Positions 41,602-49,534 of a DNA stretch of 64,000 nucleotides are shown here, piece by piece. The notes under the pieces were generated by a model. That model made no database searches and was not told the origin of the DNA. It worked only from the letters and a program-made list of their open reading frames with translations. The stretch is from Marinobacter bohaiensis. Lineage in GTDB: Bacteria; Pseudomonadota; Gammaproteobacteria; Pseudomonadales; Oleiphilaceae. The stretch covers positions 2,108,001 to 2,172,000 of the forward strand of contig NZ_QGEH01000001.1 in assembly GCF_003258515.1 (NCBI RefSeq), given 5' to 3'. Position 1 is the stretch's first letter. The number at the start of each line of letters is the position of its first letter. A program made the position numbers and the translations under genes.

Positions 41602-43116
41602 TCACCACTCAATGAATACTGCACCGGCCGCGCCATTGCCGCCGCCGCCTTGTGTTGTGCCACCACCGCCACCGCCACCTGACAGTGTCGCATTCGGGCC
41701 GCCCGCCCCATCAACTCCTGCTCCCGAAGCTAAAGCGCCAGGCCCGCCACCTTCGCCTGGGTTGCCATCCGTAACGCTTCCATCTCTCACGTATGTGCCG
41801 CACCCGCCTGGCCCGAGACCTGTGTTTATGTCACCCCCTTGACCGGTGCCGCTTGAGCCGCCCAGCCAATTATTCGCACCTAAACCTCCAGTAGCAGAGC
41901 AGAACGCACCGAAAGACGAAGTCCCACCTGCAAGGCCATTGGCATTTGACGTGCTGGCCGGCGCACCTGCACCGCCGGAGCCAACCGTAATTTCAACAGA
42001 CCCAACCCCAGTCAAATCGACCAGCTTCTGAGAAAAACCGCCACCGCCACCGCCACCGCCACCAGTGGAGCTGTGGTTGCCACCGCCACCACCGCCACCA
42101 ATTACAGTCACCCATGCACGAGAGACACCGGGCGGCACAGTCCAGGTATAAGATCCAGCAGTGTCGTAAACCTGCACCCCACGCAGCGGCATATCGCGCG
42201 TGGTAACACTGGCAGGGTCCAGCCACTCGGAACCGAGACTTGCCAGGACGCGCCGCTGGCCGGCTCCGATCGCCAACGACGCGCCACCTTCGATGGTATC
42301 GGGCGCCGTGCCGTCCGGGCTCACCGTGACGGTGTTGGCGCTGTCATCCATGCGCAGAACGGTGTACCGCACCCCGCCGTTGGAGGCCGCAACGGGCAGG
42401 TTTAGCGTTACATCCCCGGCGATCGCATCCACAAGCACCAGACCCGCTTCAGCCACTGTCAACGCCTTCGGTGATTCAGCGGATGTCACAACCGTGACGG
42501 CCGCACCCAGCAGCCCAGAATCTCTCAGCGCAGCAGCGGTAACCGGATCAGCTGCGTTGTACTGCTTCACCCGTTCCGCAGTCGCTAGACGCAGCATGCC
42601 CTGGGCCGACGTGGTACCGGCCGGATGGTTTCGGCCTGCCTCGTGGGTGTCCATCAGGCTATCGGCATAACCGCGCGTAGCCAGTACCACCGATGGATCC
42701 ACCTTCAGCGTGATCGCCTGGGTATCCGACACCTCCATCACGAACCGGATGGTCTGCGTACGGCTGGAGCCTTCGGCCAGAACCGGCTTGTAAGTCTCGG
42801 GGTAGTTGCCGTAGCCGATCAGATCGCCGTCGATATCGAACACGCCGATCTCGCGGATGGTCCAGCCGCCCACGTCCGGCGGCAGCACTTGCTCAACCAC
42901 AACCCAGTTCGGGTTCTGGTCATCCACTTCGCTCAGGTTGATCGGCGCCCGGCGCACTTCGTTGACCAGGGCCGTGCGCGAAGTCTCTGGGGTAGGCAGG
43001 GCGCCGTTGCCGTCACCTACTGCCAGATCGGTGATTTCAATGGTCTGGCCCAGGGCGATGGCGTTGGCGAGTTTGGCCTGACCTACGTCGGTGAGGATGG
43101 TGTAGAAGCTTGGCAT
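41602..43116 (-). CDS. H: Phage tail fibre protein gpH with poly-glycine C-terminal region
   Basis: A 504-residue tail fibre. The N-terminal about 150 residues ('FYTILTDVGQAKLANAIALG', 'IREIGVFDIDGDLIGYGNYPETYKP') are the baseplate-attachment domain of P2-type fibres. The middle has 'NHPAGTTSAQGMLRLAT'. The last 180 residues are packed with glycine runs ('VIGGGGGGGNHSS', 'TGGGGGGGGGFSQ'), suggesting a polyglycine-helix receptor-binding tip. The matching DNA is made of repeated CCACCG units, which are prone to slippage. Confidence 0.9.
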   Translation of the reverse strand: MPSFYTILTDVGQAKLANAIALGQTIEITDLAVGDGNGALPTPETSRTALVNEVRRAPINLSEVDDQNPNWVVVEQVLPPDVGGWTIREIGVFDIDGDLIGYGNYPETYKPVLAEGSSRTQTIRFVMEVSDTQAITLKVDPSVVLATRGYADSLMDTHEAGRNHPAGTTSAQGMLRLATAERVKQYNAADPVTAAALRDSGLLGAAVTVVTSAESPKALTVAEAGLVLVDAIAGDVTLNLPVAASNGGVRYTVLRMDDSANTVTVSPDGTAPDTIEGGASLAIGAGQRRVLASLGSEWLDPASVTTRDMPLRGVQVYDTAGSYTWTVPPGVSRAWVTVIGGGGGGGNHSSTGGGGGGGGGFSQKLVDLTGVGSVEITVGSGGAGAPASTSNANGLAGGTSSFGAFCSATGGLGANNWLGGSSGTGQGGDINTGLGPGGCGTYVRDGSVTDGNPGEGGGPGALASGAGVDGAGGPNATLSGGGGGGGTTQGGGGNGAAGAVFIEW

Positions 43117-43124
43117 GCGCTCTC

Positions 43125-43751
43125 CTATTGCGGATAAACCGTTGCTGAATCGTTGCTGTCAGTGGCCATGCCGACGAAGAAAGGACCGTTCACAGCGACG
43201 GTGCCCGGCTGATACGGCAGGACCGCTGTGGCATCGCCATCGTAAGTTGCCGCGCCGGCATAGAAGATTCCGGATGTCTCGCCGGCAAGATCCAGCCCGG
43301 TGATGTGGCGGCTGGCCGGCTTTGCATCGTCGATCAGCCGCTCCAGTTCCTGGTACATGGCATCGGTGATGCCGGTGTTCAGTACGCCAATGCGCAGGGC
43401 GAAGGTGCCCGGCGTGCCCATGGGCGTGGTTTCCCACCACTCGGTTACTTCCAGCAGGTAGCCCAACGGCTCTACCACCCGGCGTAGTGCACTGATGGTT
43501 CCCTTTTTCTTGTGGACGTAGAAGCTGGTGGCGATCACGTCGCGCTTGGCCGCTTCTGTCCAGGTCGGGTCCCATCGGTCGACGCTGAAGGCCCATGCCA
43601 GGTATGGCAGCAACTGGGCCGGGCACGTTTGAGGGTTCCATAAGGTCCGGAGCGGTATCGGTACCCGCTGGATCTCGGCCAGAGCCTCAGCAGCGGCGCG
43701 TTCCAGCGGTGTGGCGTTACTGGGCAGGAGCGGGGTGCGGTCTTCACTCAT
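43125..43751 (-). CDS. I: Phage baseplate/tail protein gpI
   Basis: A 208-residue P2 gpI homologue: 'LLPSNATPLERAAAEALAEI', 'LLPYLAWAFSVDRWDPTWTE' and 'VHKKKGTISALRRVVEPLGY' are characteristic. It connects baseplate wedge and tail fibre. Its start overlaps the J stop by 8 bases. Confidence 0.94.
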   Translation of the reverse strand: MSEDRTPLLPSNATPLERAAAEALAEIQRVPIPLRTLWNPQTCPAQLLPYLAWAFSVDRWDPTWTEAAKRDVIATSFYVHKKKGTISALRRVVEPLGYLLEVTEWWETTPMGTPGTFALRIGVLNTGITDAMYQELERLIDDAKPASRHITGLDLAGETSGIFYAGAATYDGDATAVLPYQPGTVAVNGPFFVGMATDSNDSATVYPQ

Positions 43752-44655
43752 CGGAGCCTCCGATCACCACGCTGGTGCTTGTGCAGTACGCCGCCTCGGT
43801 TTCATCCAGCACCACATCCGCCGCAGGCTGGGCCAGTTCCACCCGCTGGACACCTTCGACGTGCAGGGCCGCATGCAGGGCAGAGATCCGGATATCACGC
43901 CCGATACGTCGCTGGTCGCTGAGGTACTTGTTCAGCGCGGCCTGGGCTGCTTCCAAAATGGGCTCCTGCTCTGGGCCGGGGTACACGTACAGGGTGGCGT
44001 CTACCTGGTAATTGACGATGGTGGCCGACTGAACCGTCAGGCGATCGCCCACCGGGCGAATATCTTCGGCAGAGAGAGCCGCGTCGACAATGTCGATGAT
44101 CTCCTGGCTGGCTGTGCCGTCGCCCTCGGTAGACAGCAAGGTCACTTCCACATACGCCGGCGTCGGGCTAATGGCGCGTGCATCCGAAACCCGCCCGTCA
44201 GCTGACAGGGCATGGAACTCGTAGGCCTTGGTGGGCCCGGCCACGCTCAAACCTTCCCAGGACTGCTGGGAGCGCAGCCGCAGGCTCTCGTTGGATTCGT
44301 AGGTGGGCGGTACCGGAGGGATGGCGTTCGGATCGCCCGGATCCACCATCAGGCGTTCTGTGTCGAAGTTGGCCACGAGGTTGTCCAGGTCTTCATCGCT
44401 CGCAAAGGCCAGCATGTTGGCCACCGCTGCTTCGTTCACCCGTTTGCGCCACACCAGCTCCCGGTAGGCGTTCTCCTGGAGCTGGATGGTGAGCGGTTCA
44501 GATTCGAGGGCGAGGGTTTCCTCCACCTCCTGGCGACGATCTTCCGGCACCAGGGAAAGCAGTTTCTGTTTTCGCTCCTCGAGAATCGTCTCGTAGTCCA
44601 GCGCCTCGATGACGGTCGGTTGTGGCAGCCGGGAAAGGTCAATCGGCCCGCTCAC
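43744..44655 (-). CDS. J: Phage baseplate assembly protein gpJ
   Basis: A 303-residue gpJ homologue of the baseplate wedge: 'LSRLPQPTVIEALDYETILEE', 'YEFHALSADGRVSDARAISPTPAYVEVTLL' and 'RDIRISALHAALHVEGVQRVEL'. Overlaps W by 4 bases. Confidence 0.95.
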   Translation of the reverse strand: MSGPIDLSRLPQPTVIEALDYETILEERKQKLLSLVPEDRRQEVEETLALESEPLTIQLQENAYRELVWRKRVNEAAVANMLAFASDEDLDNLVANFDTERLMVDPGDPNAIPPVPPTYESNESLRLRSQQSWEGLSVAGPTKAYEFHALSADGRVSDARAISPTPAYVEVTLLSTEGDGTASQEIIDIVDAALSAEDIRPVGDRLTVQSATIVNYQVDATLYVYPGPEQEPILEAAQAALNKYLSDQRRIGRDIRISALHAALHVEGVQRVELAQPAADVVLDETEAAYCTSTSVVIGGSDE

Positions 44656-44996
44656 TGGGCACCTCCTACGGCGACCTGAAGGCGCTCAGTTTGGCCGTTG
44701 TCGATTTGGGTTACGGAAATCTCTAGGGTAAATTTGCCGTCTTCACCCATGGTGCGGTTCACGCTGCCCACTCTAACCCGGGGCTCCCACTGCTGAATGG
44801 CAACCACGGCGGCACTGTAAAGACGCAACACCGTAGCCCGGTTCAGAGGCTGGTCGATCAGCTCGGGGATCACAGAGCCGAACTCCCTACGCATAACGCG
44901 GGATCCCAGCGGCGTGGCCAGGATGGTCGCGATGCTCTGGCTGATGTGTGATTTTCCGGTGAGGTATCGACCGGTGGCTGCGTTCATGCCCATCAT
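44652..44996 (-). CDS. W: Phage baseplate protein gpW
   Basis: A 114-residue gpW/gp25-like wedge protein: 'HISQSIATILATPLGSRVMRREFGS' and 'ELIDQPLNRATVLRLYSAA' are the gp25-family core. The true start could be any of three near methionines. Overlaps the upstream small gene by 4 bases. Confidence 0.94.
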   Translation of the reverse strand: MMGMNAATGRYLTGKSHISQSIATILATPLGSRVMRREFGSVIPELIDQPLNRATVLRLYSAAVVAIQQWEPRVRVGSVNRTMGEDGKFTLEISVTQIDNGQTERLQVAVGGAQ

Positions 44997-45190
44997 TCGA
45001 CCTTGTAGGTGCCAGCGCTTGAGCCGCCAGTTACCGGCACCTGCGCGTTCGCTTTAATCTCATCCACCACGGCGTTGGAAATCGCTTCTGCCATGCGTTC
45101 CACCCAGCTGTACTGGCCTGTTTCCTTGGCACCCTGGGCTTTCATCTCGTTGACGATCCGTGTTTTCAGTTGGGTTTTGCTCAGGGCCAT
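44993..45190 (-). CDS. Small phage protein between V and W
   Basis: A 65-residue protein, 'MALSKTQLKTRIVNEMKAQG...', helical, ending 'VPVTGGSSAGTYKVE'. The Gly/Ser-rich tail with a terminal Y-K-V is common in small phage baseplate-region proteins, but I cannot name a family. Tightly packed between V and W. Confidence 0.65.
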   Translation of the reverse strand: MALSKTQLKTRIVNEMKAQGAKETGQYSWVERMAEAISNAVVDEIKANAQVPVTGGSSAGTYKVE

Positions 45191-45192
45191 GA

Positions 45193-45753
45193 CTATTTCC
45201 CCGCGGTAACCGTGCTGGAGCCATCACCGTGCGGCAGACCGGTGAAGTGGCACACATGGCCAGTGGTAACAACCGGGTTTCCGTCGTTGTGGTGGATCAT
45301 CTCAGCGTTAACCTTGCAGATCCCGGCTACGGCGGTCGTGGCGTTGCCACCCACATTGATGGTGGCGTTGCCAGTGATGTTCACGTTCACCTTGCCCGGG
45401 AAACTCGCCACCAGTTCCTTTTTCACGTGGTCGTAGGTGATGCTGGCGCCGTCCGGATACACGCGCTTGTGTTCATCGGCGCTTTGAGAGGGCGCGTTCT
45501 GGCGATAGAGGCCTGTCACGATGATGGCCTGGGCCAGGTCGCCGGCAGGGGATAACAGAACCACCTGTTCTCCAACGGTAGGCGGATCCCACTCGAGACT
45601 GGTACCGGTTCTTGCCGACACCCAGGGTTGCCAGCCCGTCAGGTTGTCGCCTGCCTGTACTCGAGCTCGCGCGCGCGAGACATCGACCTCGGCCACTTGG
45701 CCGATTCGGACAATGTTGTTGATCAGGCGGAAGGCTTCAGCGAGTGTGTTCAT
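45193..45753 (-). CDS. V: Phage baseplate spike protein gpV
   Basis: A 186-residue spike protein. The start 'MNTLAEAFRLINNIVRIGQVAEVD' and the OB-fold part 'VGEQVVLLSPAGDLAQAIIVTGLY' are as in P2 gpV. They are followed by a beta-helical stretch ('VNVNITGNATINVGGNA') and a His-containing tip ('GHVCHFTGLPHGDG') that may bind metal. ATG 45753 matches the P2 gpV N-terminus. Confidence 0.92.
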   Translation of the reverse strand: MNTLAEAFRLINNIVRIGQVAEVDVSRARARVQAGDNLTGWQPWVSARTGTSLEWDPPTVGEQVVLLSPAGDLAQAIIVTGLYRQNAPSQSADEHKRVYPDGASITYDHVKKELVASFPGKVNVNITGNATINVGGNATTAVAGICKVNAEMIHHNDGNPVVTTGHVCHFTGLPHGDGSSTVTAGK

Positions 45754-45761
45754 GGGGCCAG

Positions 45762-45784
45762 TTTGTATTCTGGGCCTCCACAAT
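45762..45784 (+). promoter_or_regulatory. Candidate Ogr/Delta-type site next to V
   Basis: TTTGTAT-N10-CACAAT, the same spacing as the sites at O/P and FI. It lies only about 20 bases upstream of the V ATG, closer than expected for activation at about -55, so either transcription starts inside the assigned gene start or this copy acts differently. Confidence 0.5.
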
Positions 45785-45829
45785 AAGAAGGGCTTGAGGT
45801 TGTGTCAGGGGTCTGAACAAAACCCGGGA

Positions 45830-46285
45830 TCAGAGCTGAATGTGCTCGAGCACTCTGTCGGCGATGAGTTCCAGGTCTCCACGGCCGAAGCCGATCAGGG
45901 GGCGTGCCGGGTAGTCGTAGACTGGCCCGTTTTTGTCGACCTTCGCGCGTAATCCGTAGTGGTGGATGGCGGCAATCCGGGCGGATACACCGGTGAACGC
46001 CAGGCCGGCCGAGTCCGGGCTGGTCCGGATCTTCAGGTATTTGGCGGTGCGCAGCTTGGTGAACATGGCTTTTTTCCGGATCTGGCCACGCTTGCCCCGG
46101 AGTTTCCGTTTCTTCCTGGGCTCCCAGCTCTGACCGTCCGGACCCTGCTGGGCCTTGATTCGCTCCTGGTTCTCTTTCCGCAGATCCCTGGAGATGGTCT
46201 TCATCAGCTTCCTGCGTTCAGCAGGTTCCATCTTGCGCAGCAGCGGCTCCACCCAGCCGGCCAGGGCGTCGACGTCATCAGTCAT
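45830..46285 (-). CDS. S: Phage tail completion protein gpS
   Basis: A 151-residue gpS homologue: 'WVEPLLRKMEPAERRKLMKTISRDLRKENQERI', 'GPDGQSWEPRKKRK' and 'YPARPLIGFGRGDLELI'. It completes the tail-to-head interface. Overlaps R by 8 bases. Confidence 0.93.
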   Translation of the reverse strand: MTDDVDALAGWVEPLLRKMEPAERRKLMKTISRDLRKENQERIKAQQGPDGQSWEPRKKRKLRGKRGQIRKKAMFTKLRTAKYLKIRTSPDSAGLAFTGVSARIAAIHHYGLRAKVDKNGPVYDYPARPLIGFGRGDLELIADRVLEHIQL

Positions 46286-46742
46286 CGGATTCTACCGGTT
46301 CATTGAAGCCATGCAGATCGACGATGATCTGCCACTCGGCATCCGGGTTCATGGCAATTTCCGGCTCGGGCAGCACGTGTTCTGTCTGGAAACCAGTCTC
46401 CAGCGCGGTCACGATCACCCGCTCGGTTACGTTCACGGTGATGCTGATGTCGTAGCTGTTGTTGTTCAGCAGCTCGGCCTCAAAGCTGATAGAGCGCTGC
46501 GGATCTAAGCCGGGCTCCCGGTAGGCCAGCCATGACAGGATAGGCAATACGAGCTCGTCCATGTCGCCGCTGTAGTCGGTTACGATGATCCGGATCGGCA
46601 GGGTGTACATGTGGCTGAGGTTAGGGCCCTGCCAGAATTCGATGTTGCCGTCCTCGATGAAACTCAGGAGCTTGTCCGGGTTTCGCTTTAGGTCCGGAAC
46701 GTTGGCCAGGATGTGGTTTCGGAGATCGGCGAGCTTTTTCAT
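46278..46742 (-). CDS. R: Phage tail completion protein gpR
   Basis: A 154-residue gpR homologue: 'MKKLADLRNHILANVPDLKRNPDKLLSFIEDGNI' and 'YTLPIRIIVTDYSGDMDELVLPILSWL' are typical. The inner ATG at 46742 is preferred because it overlaps the Rz1-like gene by 4 bases and matches the family start. Confidence 0.92.
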   Translation of the reverse strand: MKKLADLRNHILANVPDLKRNPDKLLSFIEDGNIEFWQGPNLSHMYTLPIRIIVTDYSGDMDELVLPILSWLAYREPGLDPQRSISFEAELLNNNSYDISITVNVTERVIVTALETGFQTEHVLPEPEIAMNPDAEWQIIVDLHGFNEPVESDD

Positions 46743-47038
46743 GAGGACTCCTCGGAATTCATCTTCCTGGCTTTCTGTTCGCAACTATCGACCTCGGCCT
46801 GGATCTCAGCCATGCGGTCATTCTGGATGGTGAGCTTCGTGCTGTACCGGTCAATCAGATCCAGCAGGTCGCCGTTTTGATTCATCCATTGCCGGCCCGG
46901 GTGTCGCTCCTGCGCCGCCAGTGCCTTTACGTTCCCGCACACCAGGTATTCCGTTGTCTGGATGTACTGGACCTTTCCGGAGCAGGCGGACAACAACATC
47001 AGGCAGCTCAGTGCGAGCCCAGTTGCGATAGACTTCAT
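46739..47038 (-). CDS. Rz1-like outer-membrane spanin lipoprotein
   Basis: A 99-residue lipoprotein: signal peptide 'MKSIATGLALSCLMLLSAC' with lipobox L-S-A-C, then a short charged helical part ending 'EQKARKMNSEESS'. Most of its 5' part lies inside the Rz-like gene in another frame, the classical embedded Rz/Rz1 layout. With the Rz-like protein it would fuse the inner and outer membranes at the last step of lysis. Confidence 0.85.
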   Translation of the reverse strand: MKSIATGLALSCLMLLSACSGKVQYIQTTEYLVCGNVKALAAQERHPGRQWMNQNGDLLDLIDRYSTKLTIQNDRMAEIQAEVDSCEQKARKMNSEESS

Positions 47039-47321
47039 TTTCTTTCTCCAGTTGTGCCCGGGCGGCCCGCTCAGATTCCAGGGCAGCCTCCAGGTTGGAT
47101 TCGTTCGAACGGATCCGCTCAAGGCGTCCGGCCAGGCGATCGCGGGCCTGTGTCATTTCGGTGAGGCGGGCTTTCGTCTCGGTCGCTTCCTGCTCCTGCA
47201 GGCTCAGCGCCTCGGCGGTGGAGGCCAGCTTTGCGCTGGTCTCAATGTTTCGCTCGATGCTGTACCAGAGCGCCCCACAGAGTGCGAGAACGACCAAGCC
47301 GATAACCAGGTAAACCTTCAT
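46851..47321 (-). CDS. Rz-like inner-membrane spanin (LysB-type)
   Basis: A 156-residue protein with one N-terminal membrane anchor ('YLVIGLVVLALCGALWYSI') and a long coiled coil to about residue 110. It continues through 'NWARTELPDVVVRLLRKGPV', a motif common to P2 LysB/Rz proteins. It contains most of the first part of the Rz1-like gene in another frame. Overlaps the holin-like gene by 4 bases. Confidence 0.85.
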   Translation of the reverse strand: MKVYLVIGLVVLALCGALWYSIERNIETSAKLASTAEALSLQEQEATETKARLTEMTQARDRLAGRLERIRSNESNLEAALESERAARAQLEKENEVYRNWARTELPDVVVRLLRKGPVHPDNGIPGVRERKGTGGAGATPGPAMDESKRRPAGSD

Positions 47322-47527
47322 TCCTGCCGCCTCCCACTGTTGACGTAAAAACCGAACCAGGCTGCGGCGCCGGTCCAGATCACGCTGGCGTATAGCTGCT
47401 GTGGCGTGGTTGGATCAGCCAGCGCGGTGTACCACTGGTGGGTGTCGAAGCAAAGCCAGCCATAGAGAAGCACCAGCACACGAGGCACCACCCGCCAGGC
47501 GTCGAGCTGCTCCGGTGTCAGCTTCAT
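47318..47527 (-). CDS. Small membrane protein, putative holin or antiholin
   Basis: A 69-residue protein with two hydrophobic helices ('WRVVPRVLVLLYGWLCF' and 'LYASVIWTGAAAWFGFYV') and a charged end. It sits between endolysin and spanin genes, where a holin is expected. No family could be named with certainty. Confidence 0.65.
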   Translation of the reverse strand: MKLTPEQLDAWRVVPRVLVLLYGWLCFDTHQWYTALADPTTPQQLYASVIWTGAAAWFGFYVNSGRRQE

Positions 47528-48324
47528 GAGATCCGACCCACTTCGCGGAAGCGGTCGTAGGCCGCGGCCATGCGGGTGTCATATTGATTTCTGGCATATG
47601 CAGGCCCGTTATAGCGTTCAGCGAACTCTGGCCAGTCTCTGGCCTTCAATGCCTGGTGCAATGCCGGGTCTTTTTTGATGAACCTGACGAAGGCCTCCAG
47701 CTGCTCGCCTTCGCTGCGGTGCATGGCCTCTGAAAACACAGCAGCCGAGGCGTAGCCCAATTGCTGCCAGTGGAAGCCCATGATCTGGAACAGGCCCCAG
47801 CTGGCCGACTCGATGCCGGCAGTGCGATTAAGGGCACAGGCCCGGGTTAAACGGCGCCACTCGGATTCGCCGCCGATGTAGCCGCCGGGCTTCTGGTTCA
47901 CCAGTTCAGGGTGGACACTGGCCAGCTGATCGCGATCACGCTTTGGCAACCGTCGATACATGATGTGCCGCTCAAACAGAATCACCGGGCGACCGGAAGG
48001 CAGGAAACCAGCCTCCTTGCTCTCTACCTCAGTGACGGCCTTGAGCGCTGCCAGCTGGACGCCCAGCCGGCGAGCTGCATATTTGAGGTCTTCTTCAGCC
48101 AGGAGCTTTTCCGCGCTGACGGTGCTGGCTGGATCCAGGCGGGCGAGGGTGGCCGGGCCAGCGATGCCGTCGACCATGAGACCGTGCTGGCGCTGGAATC
48201 GGATAACGGCCTTTTCGGTTTCATCACCGAACCAGCCGTCTGGCTCGACCGTGTAACCGGCACTTGCCAGGCGGGCCTGCAAACTGGCGACTTCCGAACC
48301 GACATCTCCGTGCTTCAAGATCAT
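47524..48324 (-). CDS. Endolysin: peptidoglycan-binding domain plus N-acetylmuramidase
   Basis: A 266-residue endolysin. The N-terminal PG_binding_1 domain (about residues 1-65, 'GDVGSEVASLQARLASAGY', 'FQRQHGLMVDGIAG') is followed by an N-acetylmuramidase (DUF3380-type) domain ('AALKAVTEVESKEAGFLPSGRPVILFERH', 'SASWGLFQIMGFHWQ'). The Glu in 'EVESKEAG' is the probable catalytic residue. No signal peptide, so export needs the holin. Confidence 0.93.
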   Translation of the reverse strand: MILKHGDVGSEVASLQARLASAGYTVEPDGWFGDETEKAVIRFQRQHGLMVDGIAGPATLARLDPASTVSAEKLLAEEDLKYAARRLGVQLAALKAVTEVESKEAGFLPSGRPVILFERHIMYRRLPKRDRDQLASVHPELVNQKPGGYIGGESEWRRLTRACALNRTAGIESASWGLFQIMGFHWQQLGYASAAVFSEAMHRSEGEQLEAFVRFIKKDPALHQALKARDWPEFAERYNGPAYARNQYDTRMAAAYDRFREVGRIS

Positions 48325-48326
48325 CT

Positions 48327-48767
48327 TTATCCTCCAATTGCCAATGCCACCAGCCGCAGAACTTCGGTGCGGAACATCACGATCAGCCCTCCGATGCCGA
48401 GCACCATCCAGATGGCTCCAGCGGCAAAGGCGACCTTTCGAGCCAGGTTCTCGACCTTCTCCGTCAGGCTGGTGATCGCTTTGGTGGTGGCGTTGGCCGT
48501 GTCATTCAGTGCGTTGACGGTGTCCCGGTTGTCGTGGTCCATTCGGCGGCGGAAGGCATTCAGGGCCGCGTGAGTTTCGCGGTGAGCTTCCTGCTGCTCA
48601 GACCTTGCCTCCCGGAAGTCGTACCGGATCTCCGTAACGGCCTGTTCCAGTGCGTTCACCCGCGGGTGCAGCTTCTCCAGGTCCCGAAGCCGGGCGGCCA
48701 GATCCTGCGCCACAATTCGATACAGCTTTTCCTCAGAGGTTTGGGTTTGCGGGCCTGCCACGGTCAC
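48327..48767 (-). CDS. Coiled-coil protein with C-terminal membrane segment, lysis region
   Basis: A 146-residue protein: a soluble helical part with heptad-like pattern (about residues 10-105) and a C-terminal hydrophobic segment 'VAFAAGAIWMVLGIGGLIVMF', followed by a second weaker one. It lies between X and the endolysin, at the place of the P2 holin Y, so a holin or holin-regulating role is possible though the long coiled coil is atypical. Confidence 0.6.
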   Translation of the reverse strand: MTVAGPQTQTSEEKLYRIVAQDLAARLRDLEKLHPRVNALEQAVTEIRYDFREARSEQQEAHRETHAALNAFRRRMDHDNRDTVNALNDTANATTKAITSLTEKVENLARKVAFAAGAIWMVLGIGGLIVMFRTEVLRLVALAIGG

Positions 48768-48970
48768 TCCCAGAGTTGAACGGTGGATTTGGTGGGTTGG
48801 GCCGCTACGGCCGGCATCCGGATCACCGTTCCTGTTGGCAGGATGGGGCCCAGATCAGAAAGGCCGGGATTTGCGGCAAGAATGTCTTCGGTGACGCCGG
48901 CGGTGTATCCGTAGTAGCGAAAGCAGACCCGATCGACGGTGTCGCCCTGAATGGTTCGAACCTCGTCCAT
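48764..48970 (-). CDS. X: Phage tail protein gpX
   Basis: A 68-residue LysM-type protein: 'VRTIQGDTVDRVCFRYYGYT' and 'VTEDILAANPGLSDLGPILP' are the P2 gpX family pattern. ATG 48970 shares one base with the L stop (TGATG), which decides the start. Confidence 0.92.
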   Translation of the reverse strand: MDEVRTIQGDTVDRVCFRYYGYTAGVTEDILAANPGLSDLGPILPTGTVIRMPAVAAQPTKSTVQLWE

Positions 48971-49431
48971 CAGATCAGCTCCACGGTGGTGCGATTGGCG
49001 CCCCGGATATCGGATAGCGCCCACGCAGCATCACGCCGGAGATCATTACCGGTGATATCCATGGCATCCGCCTGGTCATGACCATTACCCGTGGCGTCGT
49101 AATCCCGGTACCGCTCGATGAGGTTGGCTTTTGCCAGGCACCAGACAGCGCGAAGGTACAACCGAACGTTGGTCCCCAATGGCTGCCAGTCGGCGTCCGG
49201 TACGTCCTCCAAAGCATCGAACCCCAGATCCCTCTGGGATTGCATGTACTCGGCCAGCGACCGGTTGGCATCGAACATCGCTGCCTCGAGGGCATGCTGC
49301 GCTCGCTCATCGGTGACAGTGCCGTCCAGACGCATCGAGTCCCGGAACTCCTGGAGGTTCAGGTCGGGGAAAAACGCTGCGTTGGTGATGATGATGGGCT
49401 CGGTGGTGCCACCGGCTGCGATCAGGCTCAT
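48970..49431 (-). CDS. L: Phage head completion protein gpL
   Basis: A 153-residue gpL homologue: 'FFPDLNLQEFRDSMRLDGTVT', 'RLYLRAVWCLAKANLIERYRDYDATG' and 'RRDAAWALSDIRG' are typical. It closes the DNA-filled capsid. 103 bases without a gene separate it from M. Confidence 0.93.
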   Translation of the reverse strand: MSLIAAGGTTEPIIITNAAFFPDLNLQEFRDSMRLDGTVTDERAQHALEAAMFDANRSLAEYMQSQRDLGFDALEDVPDADWQPLGTNVRLYLRAVWCLAKANLIERYRDYDATGNGHDQADAMDITGNDLRRDAAWALSDIRGANRTTVELI

Positions 49432-49534
49432 ACTGCCTCCGGGTGAAGGCGGTGGACGGGGCCGTAGAGCTTCCGGCGTGGCCTTGGCTCAGGGCCCCGT
49501 GCCGCCTGGCGTCGGGGTGCCGACTCGGGTCCGG

